Shown: positions 36,517 to 44,675, counted from the first letter of the stretch. The stretch: 64,000 nucleotides of DNA from Hydrogenophaga aromaticivorans (GCF_013387465.1 NZ_VYGV01000026.1:62001-126000), one strand, 5' to 3'. Program-made: numbers and translations. The notes: generated from the sequence alone by a model not told the origin.

Positions 36517-37492
36517 ACCAGCCCCTCGTATCGCTCCAGTGGGTGGACGGGCCGAAGCCCGCTTCGCGCAGCAGCGCGTCGAAATCGGCCGGTTGCCACT
36601 TGTAGGAGTTCTCGGTGTGCACCCGCTCGCCGTCGGCAAAGTGGCGCTCGCCGCCGGGCCAGCGCACCGTCTGCGCGCCATCGGACTGCAGGTGCATCTC
36701 GATGCGCGAAACGGCCTCGTTGAAAAAGGCCACGTGCTGCCAGCGCGCGGGCGCGAAGTCGGTGCCCAGCAGGGCGTTGGTGTGCAGCAGCAGGTTGCGG
36801 TTGAAGGCCGCCGTCACGCCCAGCGGATCGTCGTAGGCGGGCTCCAGGATGGCCTTGTCTTTCACCCGGTCGACGCCGATCAGGATGCCGCCGCCCGGCC
36901 CGCCCGCGGCGCACACGGCGTGCGCTTGGCGCAGCAGGGTCAGCGCCTCGGCGGGGGCGAAGTTGCCGATGCTGGAGCCGGGGTAGAACACGCAGACCGG
37001 CGCGGTGCTGAGGTCGTGCCGCGCCAGCCAGTCGGTGGCGGCGGGCGGCAGGGCCAGCTCGGCCGAGAAGTCCATGCCCAGCCCCAGCATGGGTATCGCG
37101 CGGTGGCGCTGCCGCAGCTCGCTCATGGTCTCGCGCAGGTAGTCCACCGAAATGTCCACCGCCACATAGGCGCCCGGCCGCAAGACCGGGAACAGCCCCG
37201 CGGCCTTGGCGCAGCTGCCCGCGCCCAGATCGACCAGCACCGCGCCCGTCGGCACCTGCTGCGCCATGGCAGCGCCATGCTCGCGGAAGATGGCGGCTTC
37301 GGTGCGCGTGGGGTAGTACTCGGCCAGCTCGGTGATGGCGTCGAACAGGCGCGAGCCCAGCGCGTCGTAGAAGAACTTGGGCGCCACGCGTGGCGGCGTC
37401 TGTTTCAGCCCCGCGGTCAGCTCGGCCTGCACGGCCGCCAAGTCTTCGCGGTGGATCTGCACAAAATGGGCGGTGGGTGTGTCGAGGGGCAT
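36491..37492 (-). CDS. egtD: L-histidine N-alpha-methyltransferase
   Basis: A 333-residue SAM-dependent enzyme that trimethylates histidine to hercynine, the shared precursor of ergothioneine and selenoneine. EgtD hallmarks are FYDALGSRLFDAITELAEYYPTRTE near residues 40-65, the SAM motif VDLGAGSCAKA, FFPGSSIGNF-like FYPGSSIGNF, and HTENSYKW near the end. It converges with senA (26-base overlap) and is divergent from the ABC transporter, so histidine methylation lies between the two modules. One egtD serves both SenA and EgtB. Confidence 0.95.
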   Translation of the reverse strand: MPLDTPTAHFVQIHREDLAAVQAELTAGLKQTPPRVAPKFFYDALGSRLFDAITELAEYYPTRTEAAIFREHGAAMAQQVPTGAVLVDLGAGSCAKAAGLFPVLRPGAYVAVDISVDYLRETMSELRQRHRAIPMLGLGMDFSAELALPPAATDWLARHDLSTAPVCVFYPGSSIGNFAPAEALTLLRQAHAVCAAGGPGGGILIGVDRVKDKAILEPAYDDPLGVTAAFNRNLLLHTNALLGTDFAPARWQHVAFFNEAVSRIEMHLQSDGAQTVRWPGGERHFADGERVHTENSYKWQPADFDALLREAGFGPSTHWSDTRGWFSVFFAPA

Positions 37493-37530
37493 GCGTGTTG
37501 GTTTCCGTTCAGACCGGGTTATACCGGGTG

Positions 37531-37580
37531 GACCGCCTCAGCGGTCGCCTGAATCCGGCTTTTCTTACAGGGGAATCCCC
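37531..37580. promoter_or_regulatory. Two inverted repeats between egtD and the ABC operon
   Basis: GACCGC-CTCA-GCGGTC at 37531-37546 is a perfect 6-base-pair hairpin, and GGGGAATCCCC at 37570-37580 is a perfect odd palindrome. Both lie in the 164-base divergent promoter region of egtD and the selenate-type receptor gene. They are candidates for regulator binding or leader folding; no regulator gene is near. Confidence 0.4.
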
Positions 37581-37656
37581 GCATGGCCCCACCCGGCGCA
37601 CCGGCACCGTATCGCGGTTTAATACGCCTCCCCATCCCTCTTTACCGGATACCACC

Positions 37657-38520
37657 ATGAACCCATTGTCTTGTTCACGCACCGTTCGCGCACTCTTGAC
37701 CTGCGCCGTGCTGGGCCTCTGCACCCTCGCGCAGGCGCAGCAGGTGTTCCGCGTCACCGCCATCCCCGACGAGTCGCCCACCGAGCTGGCCCGCAAGGCC
37801 GGCCCGCTGATGCAATACCTCGAAGCCCGGCTGGGCATGAAGGTCGAATACATCCCCGTGACCGACTACGCGGCCTCGGTGGAAGCCCTGGTCAACAAGA
37901 AGGTCGACATGGCCTGGTTCGGCGGCTTCACCTTCGTGCAGGCCAATGCGCGCTCGGGCGGCAAGATCATCCCGCTGGTGCAGCGCGCGGAAGACGAAAA
38001 GTTCAAGTCGGTCTTCATCACCAGCGACCCGGCCGTCAAGACCCTGGCCGACCTCAAGGGCAAGGACGTGTCCTTCGGTTCACAAAGCTCCACCAGCGGC
38101 CACCTGATGCCGCGCAGCTTCCTGATGGAAGCCGGCCTCAACCCCGACAAGGACTTCAGGCGCGTGGCCTACAGCGGCGCGCACGACGCGACCATCGCAG
38201 CCGTGGCCTCGGGCAAGGTGCAGGGCGGTGCGCTCAACATCTCGGTGTGGGAAAAGTTCGTCGCCGACAAGAAGGTCGACACCACCAAGGTGCGCGTGAT
38301 CTACACCACCCCGCCCTACTTTGACTACAACTGGTCGGTGCACGCCGACATGCCCGCCGCCACGCGCCAGAAACTGTCCGACGCCTTCCTCGCGCTGAGC
38401 CCGGCCACACCGGAAGGCAAGCAGATCCTCGACCTGCAGCGCGCCAGCAAGTTCGTGCCGACCAAGGCCGAGAACTACAAAGGCATCGAAGCCGCCGCCC
38501 GCAGCGGCAGCCTGCTCTGA
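37657..38520 (+). CDS. Periplasmic receptor of a putative selenate/oxyanion ABC transporter
   Basis: A 287-residue PhnD-like binding protein with signal peptide (ALLTCAVLGLCTLAQA) and conserved blocks VFRVTAIPDESPTELARK, VTDYAASVEALVNKKVDMAWFGG and KDVSFGSQSSTSGHLMPR. The DESPTELARK and WFGGFTFVQA features match the receptor family that is usually found beside selenium genes and is annotated as a putative selenate transporter. The neighbouring senA, senB, egtD and selD support selenium as cargo. Phosphonate uptake is the main alternative, but no phn lyase genes are present. It is the first gene of a six-gene plus-strand unit. Confidence 0.85.
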   Translation: MNPLSCSRTVRALLTCAVLGLCTLAQAQQVFRVTAIPDESPTELARKAGPLMQYLEARLGMKVEYIPVTDYAASVEALVNKKVDMAWFGGFTFVQANARSGGKIIPLVQRAEDEKFKSVFITSDPAVKTLADLKGKDVSFGSQSSTSGHLMPRSFLMEAGLNPDKDFRRVAYSGAHDATIAAVASGKVQGGALNISVWEKFVADKKVDTTKVRVIYTTPPYFDYNWSVHADMPAATRQKLSDAFLALSPATPEGKQILDLQRASKFVPTKAENYKGIEAAARSGSLL

Positions 38521-38535
38521 CCCGGAGTCCCGCGC

Positions 38536-39366
38536 TTGAACATCGACCTGCAGGGCGCCAGTGCCCGCCACCCCGCCGCACGACCGGGCGCAGCGCCAGC
38601 CCTCAAGGGGTTGACGCTGCGCGTGACCCACGGCGAGCAGGTGGCGGTGATCGGCCCCTCGGGCGCGGGCAAGACGACGCTGCTGCAGGTGATCGCCTGC
38701 GCCATGCCGCTGCGGGCCGGCACGCTGCAGCTGGATGGCGCGTCGCCCTGGCAACTGCCGCGCAGTGCCCTGCAGCGCTTGCGTGGACGCCTCTTTCTGG
38801 CGCCGCAGGTGCCGCCGCTGCCGCCGCGCCAGCGTGTGGTGACGGCCGTGCTCGCCGGTCGCCTGCCGGCCATGGGCCTGTGGCAGAGCCTGCGCTCGCT
38901 GTTCTACCCGGTCGATATTCCGGCGGCGTTCGAAGCGCTCGACCGCTTCGATCTCGCGGACAAACTCTTCGAACGTGTCGACCGCCTCTCCGGTGGCGAA
39001 CGCCAGCGTGTGGGTCTGGCGCGGGCACTGCTCGCGCCCGCCTCGCTCTGGCTCATTGACGAGCCCTTGTCCGCGCTCGACCCGGCGCGGGCGCGCCAGG
39101 CCATCGACACGCTGCTGGCGGGCGCGCGCGAGCGCGGCGCCACGCTGGTGACCACGCTGCACCAGGTGGAAGTCGCCCTTGAACATTTCCCCCGCATCGT
39201 CGGTCTGCGCGACGGCGCGCTGGCCTTCGATCTGCCGGCGGCGCAGGTCACGCGCGAGCACCTGGCCCGCCTGTACGAGCAGCACGAAGACGAGCTGCAC
39301 GGCCCTGCCCCGCTCGATGTGGCACCGCTGCCCGTGCCGCAACCCGTCGTCATGCACTGCCGGTGA
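38536..39366 (+). CDS. ABC transporter ATP-binding subunit (PhnC-like)
   Basis: A 276-residue ABC ATPase with Walker A GPSGAGKTT (residues 40-48), signature LSGGERQRVGLARALL, Walker B SLWLIDEPLSALD and switch His in TLHQVE. It starts with TTG at 38536, with CGGAG eight bases upstream and no in-frame ATG at a suitable place. It lies 15 bases behind the receptor gene and ahead of two permease genes, so it energises this importer. Confidence 0.92.
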   Translation: MNIDLQGASARHPAARPGAAPALKGLTLRVTHGEQVAVIGPSGAGKTTLLQVIACAMPLRAGTLQLDGASPWQLPRSALQRLRGRLFLAPQVPPLPPRQRVVTAVLAGRLPAMGLWQSLRSLFYPVDIPAAFEALDRFDLADKLFERVDRLSGGERQRVGLARALLAPASLWLIDEPLSALDPARARQAIDTLLAGARERGATLVTTLHQVEVALEHFPRIVGLRDGALAFDLPAAQVTREHLARLYEQHEDELHGPAPLDVAPLPVPQPVVMHCR

Positions 39367-39376
39367 GCGTGTGAGC

Positions 39377-40210
39377 ATGAACACCTCATCTGTGCGCCCA
39401 CCGACCCGCGACCCGGCCTGGCTCGGCCGCGTGTTCTGGAGCCTGGCCGCACTGGTGCTGCTGTGGCCGCTGCTGGTGGCGACCGAGTTCAGACCCTGGG
39501 TGCTGCTGGCGCCCGAGAGCCTCCAGGTCAGCGGGCATTTCATCGGCAGCTTCTGGCCGCTGGCCCACGGCGCCGAGTTCCTGGCCATGGTGGCGCGCGA
39601 GACCTGGCGCACGGTCGCCATGGCCACCGCCGGCATGACGCTGGCGCTCATCATCGCGCTGCCGCTGACCCTGATGTCCACGCGCGTGCTGTCGATTTCG
39701 GCGCTGGCGGGTCCGATGGCCCGCGGCCCTTTCTGGCTGCGCCAGAGCGTGCGCTGGCTGCTGGTCGTGTTGCGCAGCATCCCCGAGCTGGTGTGGGCGC
39801 TGGTGTTTGTACGCGTGGTCGGCCTGGGGCCCACGGCCGGTGTGCTGGCGATCGCGCTCACCTACGGCGGCATGCTGGGCAAGGTGTATGGCGAGATCCT
39901 GGAAAGCGGCGAAACCGATGCCACGCAGAACCTGCTGCGCAACGGCAGCGGGCGCCTGCAGGCCTTCTTTTACGGTCTGCTGCCGGCCAGTGCGGCCGAG
40001 CTCACCAGCTACACGGTCTACCGCTGGGAGTGCGCGATCCGCTCGTCGGTGGTGCTGGGTTTCGTGGGCGCGGGTGGTCTGGGCCAGCAGATGGACAACT
40101 CGATGAAGATGTTCAACGGCGGCGAGGTCGCCACCATGCTGCTGGTGTTCATGGCGCTCGTCGCGCTCGCCGACCGCGTGAGCGCAGGGCTGCGCAAGGC
40201 ACTCGGATGA
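39377..40210 (+). CDS. ABC transporter permease (PhnE-like), first
   Basis: A 277-residue permease with about six membrane segments and the PhnE-type coupling loop ARGPFWLRQSVRWLLVVLRSIPELVWAL and EILESGETDATQNLLRNGSG. It follows the ATPase gene by 10 bases; GTG at 39371 is an alternative start. Its stop overlaps the second permease as ATGA. Confidence 0.9.
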   Translation: MNTSSVRPPTRDPAWLGRVFWSLAALVLLWPLLVATEFRPWVLLAPESLQVSGHFIGSFWPLAHGAEFLAMVARETWRTVAMATAGMTLALIIALPLTLMSTRVLSISALAGPMARGPFWLRQSVRWLLVVLRSIPELVWALVFVRVVGLGPTAGVLAIALTYGGMLGKVYGEILESGETDATQNLLRNGSGRLQAFFYGLLPASAAELTSYTVYRWECAIRSSVVLGFVGAGGLGQQMDNSMKMFNGGEVATMLLVFMALVALADRVSAGLRKALG

Positions 40211-41034
40211 ACAAGCCCCAGGCCGCCAACCAGACCTACCGGCTGCCACCGCCGCTGTTCAGCGCGCGCTGCAAGGCCTGCTGGTTCAGCGCCGGCTTGC
40301 TGGTGCTGGTGGTGGCGAGCTTCTGGTCACTCGACCTGCAATGGGCCCAGTTCCTGTCGCTCGAAGCGGCGCAGAGCATGGGCCGCTTCCTGGCCGAGTT
40401 CGTGCCGCCCGACACGGCGCCCGAGTTCCTGAAAAAGGTCGCACTCGGCACCTGGGAAACGCTGGCCATGTCGGCGCTCGGCACGCTGCTGGCGGCGCTG
40501 GCCGGGCTGGCGCTGGCGCTGCCCGCCAGCCGACTGCACGAGGGTGATGCCGCGCACGGTCGCACGCCCACGCGACTGCTGCTCAACGCGCTGCGCAGCA
40601 TCCCCGAGCTGGTGTGGGCCGCGCTGCTGCTGATCTCCGCCGGGCTGGGCCCCTTTGCCGGCACGCTGGCGCTGGCGCTGCACACCACCGGCGTGCTCGG
40701 CCGGCTGTTCGCCGAAGCGATCGAAAACGCGCCGCCCGGCCCCGGCGATGCCCTGCGCGCGCAGGGCGTGGGCAACGGCCGCGTGTTCCTCTACGCCACG
40801 CTGCCGCAGGTGCTGCCGCAGCTCATGAGCTACACGCTCTACCGCTGGGAAAACAACATCCGCGCCGCTGCCGTGCTGGGCGTGGTGGGCGCGGGTGGCC
40901 TGGGCCAGCTGCTGGCCTTTCACATGGGTCTGTTCCACATGGGCAAGACCGCCACCATCCTGGCCGCCATGCTGCTGCTCGTGGCCTTCGTGGACGCCGC
41001 CAGCCACGGCTCGCGGCGCCTGCTCACGCGCTGA
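40207..41034 (+). CDS. ABC transporter permease (PhnE-like), second
   Basis: A 275-residue permease paralogous to the preceding one: both share LRSIPELVWA, VLGVVGAGGLGQ-type and YTLYRWE blocks, and both end with a conserved membrane segment. Two different PhnE-type subunits, rather than one homodimer, form the channel. The start overlaps the previous stop (ATGA), which implies coupled synthesis of equal amounts. Confidence 0.9.
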   Translation: MNKPQAANQTYRLPPPLFSARCKACWFSAGLLVLVVASFWSLDLQWAQFLSLEAAQSMGRFLAEFVPPDTAPEFLKKVALGTWETLAMSALGTLLAALAGLALALPASRLHEGDAAHGRTPTRLLLNALRSIPELVWAALLLISAGLGPFAGTLALALHTTGVLGRLFAEAIENAPPGPGDALRAQGVGNGRVFLYATLPQVLPQLMSYTLYRWENNIRAAAVLGVVGAGGLGQLLAFHMGLFHMGKTATILAAMLLLVAFVDAASHGSRRLLTR

Positions 41035-41139
41035 AGACCGCCCGGCACCGGATCCTCGTCATCGACGCCAAGGGCCTGTATCCTGACCCCCCGCGCAGGG
41101 TTCCGCAAGTTCCACGACGGCCCAACGAACAAGGTGGAC

Positions 41140-41772
41140 ATGACGACCGACAACGACCTCTCCATCGCGCTTTACCGCAGCAAGGCCGCGGGCTACGACG
41201 CCTCGGCCGAGTTCACCATGCCGCTGCGCCGGCGCACCATCGCGCTGCTGCAGCTGCAGCCCGGCCAGACCGTGCTCGACGTGGGCGCCGGCACCGGCCT
41301 GAGTTATGCGCTGCTGCGCGCGGGCGTGGGCGACACCGGCCGCGTGCTGGCCTTCGAGCAGAGCCCCGACATGTTCGCGCTGGCACGGCAACGCGTGCAG
41401 CGCGAAGGCTGGGCCAACGTGTGGCACGCCAACGCAGCGGCCGAAGCGGTGCAGCTGCCGGCGCTGGCCGATGCGGTGCTCTTCAACTACACGCACGACA
41501 TCAGCCGCAGCCCGGCGGCGGTGGCCAACATCCTGCGCCAGGTGAAACCGGGGGCGCGCGTGGCGATGGCGGGCATCAAGTACTTCCCCTGGTGGACCGG
41601 CCCGCTCAACCTGCTGGCCTGGCTGAAGAACCGGCCCTACAACGCCCGGGCCGCCGACCTGTGGGAACCCTGGAGCCTCGTGGCCGCTCAATGCAAGGAC
41701 TTCCGCTGGAACAGCACGCAATGGGGCATGGGCTACATCGCCAGCGCCACGCTGAAAGGACCACCCCGATGA
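41140..41772 (+). CDS. Class I SAM-dependent methyltransferase coupled to egtB
   Basis: A 210-residue methyltransferase with SAM motif I LDVGAGTGLSYALL, acidic motif AFEQSPDM and later VLFNYTHDISRSP, and NILRQVKPGARVAMAG. AAGGTGG lies a few bases before the ATG; GTG at 41134 is an alternative. Its stop overlaps the egtB start as ATGA, so it is likely translated with EgtB. The substrate is unknown: a thiol or selenol of the ergothioneine/selenoneine branch, or histidine-derived molecules (OvoA carries such a domain fused to its synthase part), are candidates. It is not EgtD, which lies at 36491. Confidence 0.88.
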   Translation: MTTDNDLSIALYRSKAAGYDASAEFTMPLRRRTIALLQLQPGQTVLDVGAGTGLSYALLRAGVGDTGRVLAFEQSPDMFALARQRVQREGWANVWHANAAAEAVQLPALADAVLFNYTHDISRSPAAVANILRQVKPGARVAMAGIKYFPWWTGPLNLLAWLKNRPYNARAADLWEPWSLVAAQCKDFRWNSTQWGMGYIASATLKGPPR

Positions 41773-43064
41773 CCGCGACCCCGGCCCCCCAGACCGCACC
41801 CACCGACCTGGCCCGGCGCTTCGCCAGCGTGCGCGCCCAGACGCTCGCGCTGGCCGAGCCCTTGAGCGAGGCCGACTGCCAGGTGCAGTCCATGCCCGAC
41901 ACCAGCCCGACCAAATGGCACCTGGCCCACGTGACGTGGTTCTTCGAGACCTTCGTGCTGGAACGTTTTGAACCCGCCTTCCAGCCTTTCCACCCCGGTT
42001 TTCGTGTGCTGTTCAACAGCTACTACCAGGGTGTGGGGGAGCAGCACCCGCGCCCGCAGCGCGGCCTGGTCACGCGGCCCGGCCTGGCCGAAGTCAAGGC
42101 CTACCGCGCGAATGTGGACACGCGCATCGCCGCCCTGCTGTCGCGCACGGACAGCCCCGAGCTGCGCGAGCTGATGGAGCTGGGCCTGCAGCACGAGCAG
42201 CAGCACCAGGAGCTGCTGCTCACCGACATCAAGCACCTGCTGGCGATGAACCCGCTGAACCCGGTCTACCACCCGCAATGGCCGCTGAGCAGCGTGGTCG
42301 CCACGCCGGTGGACTGGGTGGAATACGCCGGCGGCATCGCCCAGGTGGGGCACGCGGGCGCCGGTTTCGGATTCGACAACGAAGCCCCGCGCCACGCCGT
42401 GCTGCTGCGGCCCTACGCCCTGGCCAACCGGCTGGTGACCCACGGCGACTGGCTGGCCTTCATGGACGGCGGTGGCTACCGCGACCCGCGCTGGTGGATG
42501 GCGGCGGGCTGGGACTGGGTGCAGGCCCAACAGGCCGTTGCGCCGCTCTACTGGCAGGCCACCGACGGCGGCTGGACCAACTTCACGCTGCACGGCCGCG
42601 TGCCGCTGGACCCGCACACCCCGGTGGTGCACATCAGCTGGTTCGAGGCCGATGCCTACGCGCGCTGGCGCGGTGCGCAGGACGGGCTGGCGCTGCGCCT
42701 GCCGACCGAAACCGAGTGGGAGTTTGCCGCGCAGGCTCTGGGCGACACCTGGCAGAAACAGGGCAACTTTCTGGAGAGCGGCGCCCTGCACCCGATGCCG
42801 CTGGCGCGCAGGACACCCGGCCCGCGCCAGATGGGCGGCGACGTCTGGGAATGGACCGCCAGCCCCTACACCCCCTACCCCGGCTACCGCCCCTGGGCCG
42901 GCGCGGTGGGCGAATACAACGGCAAGTTCATGGTCAACCAGATGGTGCTGCGCGGTGGCTCGTGTGCCACGCCGCGCTCGCACATCCGCGCCAGCTACCG
43001 CAATTTCTTCCCCACCGACGCGCGCTGGCAGTTCAGCGGCGTGCGCCTGGCGAAGGATCTTTGA
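41769..43064 (+). CDS. egtB: Ergothioneine biosynthesis protein EgtB
   Basis: A 431-residue non-haem iron sulfoxide synthase that joins hercynine with cysteine or gamma-glutamylcysteine. The DinB-like domain has His 51/His 54 (WHLAHVTWFFETF) and HX3HXE with His 142, His 146 and Glu 148 (LQHEQQHQELLL); the FGE-sulfatase domain follows from GFGFDNEAPRHAVLL to RNFFPTDARWQFSGVRLAKD. It is the last gene of the ABC-methyltransferase-egtB unit. No egtA, egtC or egtE is in the window, so the sulfur donor and the lyase step are not decided. A hairpin terminator follows. Confidence 0.93.
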   Translation: MTATPAPQTAPTDLARRFASVRAQTLALAEPLSEADCQVQSMPDTSPTKWHLAHVTWFFETFVLERFEPAFQPFHPGFRVLFNSYYQGVGEQHPRPQRGLVTRPGLAEVKAYRANVDTRIAALLSRTDSPELRELMELGLQHEQQHQELLLTDIKHLLAMNPLNPVYHPQWPLSSVVATPVDWVEYAGGIAQVGHAGAGFGFDNEAPRHAVLLRPYALANRLVTHGDWLAFMDGGGYRDPRWWMAAGWDWVQAQQAVAPLYWQATDGGWTNFTLHGRVPLDPHTPVVHISWFEADAYARWRGAQDGLALRLPTETEWEFAAQALGDTWQKQGNFLESGALHPMPLARRTPGPRQMGGDVWEWTASPYTPYPGYRPWAGAVGEYNGKFMVNQMVLRGGSCATPRSHIRASYRNFFPTDARWQFSGVRLAKDL

Positions 43065-43084
43065 TCCACCGTCCATCCAGGCAC

Positions 43085-43115
43085 CCCAGGGAACGACGAC
43101 AGGCCCTGGGCTTTT
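43085..43115 (+). terminator. Probable Rho-independent terminator after egtB
   Basis: CCCAGGG at 43085-43091 pairs with CCCTGGG at 43104-43110, with a 12-base loop, followed by CTTTTC. It lies 21 bases after the egtB stop. The T run is short, so efficiency may be moderate. Confidence 0.6.
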
Positions 43116-43211
43116 CACCGCCGGCGCAACGCGGCTGCTGAGCGGTCATGCCCGTGTGGTCAACGCCGCCGGGCTGTGCGTGCTCCCCTTGTCTGCGGGC
43201 CGGTCGGCGCC

Positions 43212-43286
43212 TCAGCGCAGGCCGAAAAAGGACAGGACGAACAGAACGACCACGACCAGGCCGACGATGTAGATGATGCTGTTCAT
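43212..43286 (-). CDS. Very small single-span membrane protein (24 residues)
   Basis: The frame ATG at 43286 to TGA at 43212 encodes 24 residues, MNSIIYIVGLVVVVLFVLSF and a short GLR tail, with one transmembrane helix. AAGGA lies about nine bases before the ATG. Proteins with this II-Y-I-V-G-L pattern recur as annotated tiny membrane proteins in Proteobacteria, so it is probably real. Function is unknown. Confidence 0.6.
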   Translation of the reverse strand: MNSIIYIVGLVVVVLFVLSFFGLR

Positions 43287-43578
43287 GAGAGTTTTCCTTC
43301 GCGTAGGTGGGATGAGATGCGGCGCATTCACCGCTCGGGCACGGCACCGCCACCCTCACATTAGCGGCGGCGCTGCATCTGATCTGTGCGCCAGCGCTCA
43401 TACCGGCCAACCGGCGGCCGCAGGACCCTGATGGTTCGCTGGCGAACAGACAGGCGGCCCCGAATCTGCCCCTATGGGGACTCTGCGCCGGCTTGTCGCA
43501 GCTTCTGAAGACCTGGTCAACGGAAGCGCATTGCACAGCCGCCAAAGGCCCCGCTCCCCCAACCGAAAGGAAACCCCC
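43287..43578. other. Intergenic region with one palindrome
   Basis: This region holds the promoters of the tiny membrane protein (minus strand) and the small acidic protein (plus strand). GTTCGC-TG-GCGAAC at 43434-43447 is a perfect 6-base inverted repeat that could be an operator. No other gene is supported. Confidence 0.4.
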
Positions 43579-43770
43579 ATGACCCGCGAAAAAACGGCCC
43601 ACATTGAGCCATCCAGGCACTCAACCGACGAAGTGGATGAGTTTCTCGACATGGTTGAAGACAACATCGAAGACGCTCCTGGCGCTGGTTCACCGGCCAT
43701 CAAGCCCAACCCGGATCTCGATGACGACGGCAAGCCCACCACGGACACCCCGAAGAACCCCAGGATCTGA
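43579..43770 (+). CDS. Small acidic hypothetical protein
   Basis: A 63-residue, strongly acidic, probably disordered protein (DEVDEFLDMVEDNIEDAP, then PNPDLDDDGKP). GAAAGGAAA about six bases upstream supports the ATG at 43579 over longer frames. I do not recognise a family. It is followed at once by the patatin pseudogene fragment. Confidence 0.55.
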   Translation: MTREKTAHIEPSRHSTDEVDEFLDMVEDNIEDAPGAGSPAIKPNPDLDDDGKPTTDTPKNPRI

Positions 43771-43786
43771 ACCCGCCCACCGCAGA

Positions 43787-44008
43787 TCAAACCGCGTGCA
43801 GCGCGCGCAGGGCACCGGCCTGCGCCAGCGTTTCGCGGTAACCGGCGTCGATAGCGCGCTCGCGGAATTCGCGCGACAAGCTGACCCAGTAGCCGAAGTC
43901 GGGCTTGAGCAGCCCATCGGCCATCTTCGCGTCGGCGTCCACCCTGTGCACGCGCTATATGCCCACGGCGCGTCATGCGCACCGGCAGCGGCGTGCTCCA
44001 GTCGGGCA
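43787..44008 (-). pseudogene. Broken duplicate of the patatin-like phospholipase 3' end
   Basis: Bases 43787-43943 align without gaps to 44779-44935, the 3' end of the intact patatin-like gene, with about seven mismatches in 157 bases counted by eye. A second patch at about 43974-44003 matches about 45051-45078 of the same gene. The sequence between is missing (roughly 110 bases) and replaced by about 30 unrelated bases. The fragment keeps the stop codon of the parent but has no start, active-site Ser or correct frame throughout, so it is a dead remnant on the minus strand. Confidence 0.85.
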
Positions 44009-44291
44009 TGACTTGGCGCTTTACCAGAGAGGCGAACAAAGCGCACTTCTCGCATGAACCCAACAGCACATGCCGCAGTTCGGAGGGCCCGCTGCGTCAC
44101 GCCATGCTGGCGCAGGAACGCATCGACCGAACGAACCCCTTGTCGCAAGGCGAAACCGACAGCCGCGAACTGGAAATGATCAAAGACCTCGCCGAAGCCA
44201 GTGATATCAGTCCGCAGCTCAGGCCTCAGCCGATCGGTTCGGACACGATGAGGGCTCAGGATGGCAGCGAACCCTTGCAAGGAGCCATGTG
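44009..44291. other. Unassigned stretch between the patatin fragment and the VOC gene
   Basis: Open frames exist on both strands but none has a convincing ribosome site, family resemblance or conserved motif. The stretch lies inside the approximately 1-kb segment bounded by the two patatin copies and may be debris of the rearrangement. AAGGAG at the end belongs to the VOC gene. Confidence 0.4.
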
Positions 44292-44675
44292 ATGTCGATT
44301 GACCTCAACCACACGATCGTTCACGCCCGCGATCCGCTCGGATCGGCGACCTTTCTCAGCGAGGTGCTGGGCCGTTCAGCCCCGGTCCGGTTCGGTCCGT
44401 TCTGGGACGTCGAGCTCGACAACCACGTCACGCTGGCCTATATCCGCGCCGATCAGCATCTGACGATCGAGCACTACGCCTTTCTCGTGAGCGAGGACGA
44501 GTTTGACCAGATCTTCGAGCGCATCCAGGCCCGTGGACTGCCGTACTGGGCCGACCCGGCGCACCAGCGACCGGGCAGCATCAACCACCACGATGGCGGT
44601 CGCGGCGTCTACTGGAACGATCCAGACGGCCACTACCTCGAGATCATCACCCGACCCTATGGCGGTGACGGCTGA
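44292..44675 (+). CDS. VOC superfamily (glyoxalase-like) protein
   Basis: A 127-residue protein with two VOC units: DLNHTIVHARDPLGSATFLSEVLG at the start and GVYWNDPDGHYLEIITRPYG at the end, with a metal-ligand His near residue 7 and Glu near 118. AAGGAG eight bases before the ATG at 44292 makes this start better than GTG at 44289. The substrate is unknown. It lies between the intact patatin gene and its broken duplicate. Confidence 0.88.
   Translation: MSIDLNHTIVHARDPLGSATFLSEVLGRSAPVRFGPFWDVELDNHVTLAYIRADQHLTIEHYAFLVSEDEFDQIFERIQARGLPYWADPAHQRPGSINHHDGGRGVYWNDPDGHYLEIITRPYGGDG

Noticed and set aside
43975..44292. Open frame of 105 residues before the VOC gene
   Set aside because: It begins inside the broken patatin copy, has no ribosome site and no recognisable family, and probably is open by chance.
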